Shown piece after piece: positions 6,187 through 7,005 of a stretch of DNA of 7,005 bases. The DNA is from Acidobacteriota bacterium (GTDB lineage Bacteria > Acidobacteriota > Blastocatellia > Pyrinomonadales > Pyrinomonadaceae), in the NCBI GenBank assembly GCA_003222835.1, contig QHXE01000155.1, positions 1-7,005 on the forward strand. Direction: 5' to 3'. The position numbers and the translations under genes were made by a program. The notes below the pieces were generated by a model. The model was given only the letters and a program-made list of their open reading frames with translations. It searched no databases and was not told the origin of the DNA. Each line of letters begins with the position of its first letter. Position 1 is the first letter of the stretch.

Positions 6187-6729
6187 CTACTTGCTGGCTT
6201 CGCTCGTTGGCGATTCTAAAGGTGCGGCTTCACTGGCAGATTCTTCTTCCCGTGCTTCGACAGCAACTTCCACGCCACCTTCTCCCAGAACACTGACTGG
6301 CAATTCAACATTCACGTCGCGATGCAAGCGCACGGGCACGGTGTAATTGCCGAATCGCTTGATAGGCTCGCGCAGAACGATGCGCCGGCGATCGATTTCA
6401 TAACCTTGATCTTTCAAAGCGTGCGCGATGTCCATCGAGGTCACTGAGCCGTAGAGCACGCCAGCCTCGCCGACTTTTCGCTCGAACTTCAACTTCAGAT
6501 TGCGCAACTGATTGGCCTGTAACTCGGCCGTGGAACGCTCTTTTGCTTCGCGCTTTGCGAGCGCCGCGCGTTCGCCTTCTATTTGGCGAACATTGTTGAC
6601 TGTCGCTTCAACCGCCAGGTTGCGCGGCAGCAAGTAATTTCGGGCGTAACCTGCTTTGACGCGGACGATTTCACCGCGCGCGCCCAGTTTGTCGATGTCT
6701 TCGCGTAAAAGAATCTGTTTGTGTGCCAT
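6187..6729 (-). CDS. rplI: 50S ribosomal protein L9 (bL9) with an acidic C-terminal tail
   Basis: L9 binds 23S rRNA near the L1 stalk of the large subunit and reaches toward neighbouring ribosomes. The 180-residue product has the N-terminal rRNA-binding domain with GEIVRVKAGYARNYLLPRNL (19-38), close to the L9 signature. A charged connecting helix follows at about 45-85. The C-terminal domain carries GVLYGSVTSMDIAHALKDQG (90-109) and EIDRRRIVLREPIKRFGNYT (111-130). A usual L9 ends near residue 150; here about 30 further residues form an acidic, Ala/Glu/Ser-rich tail (151-180), probably disordered. The ATG at 6729 has a good Shine-Dalgarno and the family N-terminus. It lies 97 bp after rpsR and before dnaB, the usual order. 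Confidence 0.98.
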   Translation of the reverse strand: MAHKQILLREDIDKLGARGEIVRVKAGYARNYLLPRNLAVEATVNNVRQIEGERAALAKREAKERSTAELQANQLRNLKLKFERKVGEAGVLYGSVTSMDIAHALKDQGYEIDRRRIVLREPIKRFGNYTVPVRLHRDVNVELPVSVLGEGGVEVAVEAREEESASEAAPLESPTSEASK

Positions 6730-6737
6730 TGAATGAA

Positions 6738-6742
6738 CTCCC
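6738..6742 (-). promoter_or_regulatory. Ribosome binding site of rplI
   Basis: GGGAG on the minus strand lies eight bases before the rplI ATG, an ideal spacing that fixes the start. Confidence 0.8.
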
Positions 6743-6753
6743 GTTGAAGTCAG

Positions 6754-6819
6754 GTTCAGAGTTCAACCTTTAGGTTGCGGCTTTTCACTTTGGAACAAGC
6801 TGAAGCTTGAACTCTGAAC
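6754..6819. repeat. Inverted pair of hairpin units in the rpsR-rplI spacer
   Basis: The 13-mer GTTCAGAGTTCAA at 6754-6766 recurs as its exact reverse complement at 6807-6819. Each copy continues inward into a small hairpin overlapping its last three bases: CAACCTTTAGGTTG (6764-6777) and, on the opposite strand, CAAGCTTCAGCTTG (6796-6809). The stems differ by a C-G to G-C swap that keeps pairing. The unit fills most of the 97-bp spacer, just upstream of the rplI ribosome binding site, so in the co-transcript it would be a large folded element. It looks like a pair of extragenic palindromic repeats; regulation of L9 is only a possibility. Confidence 0.85.
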
Positions 6820-6826
6820 TGTACAA

Positions 6827-7005
6827 CTAATCCGCTGCGTACGGCAGCAGGGCGATGTTGCGCGCGCGCTTGATGGCTTCGGCCAGCATCCGCTGATGCG
6901 CGGCGCACATTCCCGAGATGCGACGCGGCAAAATCTTGCCCCGCTCGGGAATGTAAGATTGCAGCAGCTTCACATCTTTGAAGTCGATCAAATCGACTTT
7001 GTCGA
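6827..7005 (-). CDS. rpsR: 30S ribosomal protein S18 (bS18), N-terminus beyond the right edge
   Basis: The last 58 residues and the TAG stop are visible; the start lies outside the window. S18 is a small-subunit protein of the platform that pairs with S6. Diagnostic stretches are [34 protein letters not shown] and [13 protein letters not shown] at the C-terminus, as in the family. It is the first gene of the minus-strand group rpsR-rplI-dnaB; rpsF, and often ssb, would be expected just upstream. Confidence 0.97.
   Translation of the reverse strand, partial: DKVDLIDFKDVKLLQSYIPERGKILPRRISGMCAAHQRMLAEAIKRARNIALLPYAAD

Overview
The window looks like a chromosomal segment of a free-living bacterium. 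Base composition is moderately GC-rich by eye, and every gene I can support reads on the minus strand. In transcription order (right to left) they are rpsR (partial), rplI, dnaB, a damaged alr, and a long patatin-like membrane protein cut by the left edge. The order rpsR-rplI-dnaB is widely conserved in bacteria. The DnaB N-terminus, the alr neighbour and the hairpin-rich spacers suggest Acidobacteriota (Blastocatellia-like soil bacteria). That assignment is inference from memory of the families and is only moderately secure.

Right part (about 5920-7005): the C-terminal 58 residues of ribosomal protein S18, a 97-bp spacer holding two inverted hairpin units, ribosomal protein L9 with an acidic tail, then a 264-bp spacer with a 24-bp perfect palindrome, a second hairpin and a plausible dnaB promoter.

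Middle (3031-5922): an intact DnaB replicative helicase, followed by a 380-bp spacer (4112-4491) packed with about nine short hairpins. The spacer is organised as a large, imperfect, nested inverted repeat. The gene after it is an alanine racemase whose two halves lie in different frames. The expected DTGMxRLG segment and the helix after it are missing at about 3705, so the gene is broken, or the sequence is wrong there.

Left part (1-3030): a 270-bp spacer with a candidate sigma70-type promoter, then an open frame of 920 codons running off the left edge. It encodes a patatin-like phospholipase whose nucleophile half (GGGxR, Ser140) and Asp half (DGG, Asp790) are separated by a polytopic membrane region of about nine or ten hydrophobic segments.

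Role of the neighbourhood: S18 and L9 serve the ribosome, DnaB serves the replication fork, and Alr would supply D-alanine for peptidoglycan. The patatin-like protein is probably a separate transcription unit acting on membrane lipids. I see no tRNA, rRNA, CRISPR array, transposase or phage gene. The least ordinary features are the deleted alr, the split patatin-membrane protein, and the hairpin repeats, whose copies differ by paired, compensating base changes.
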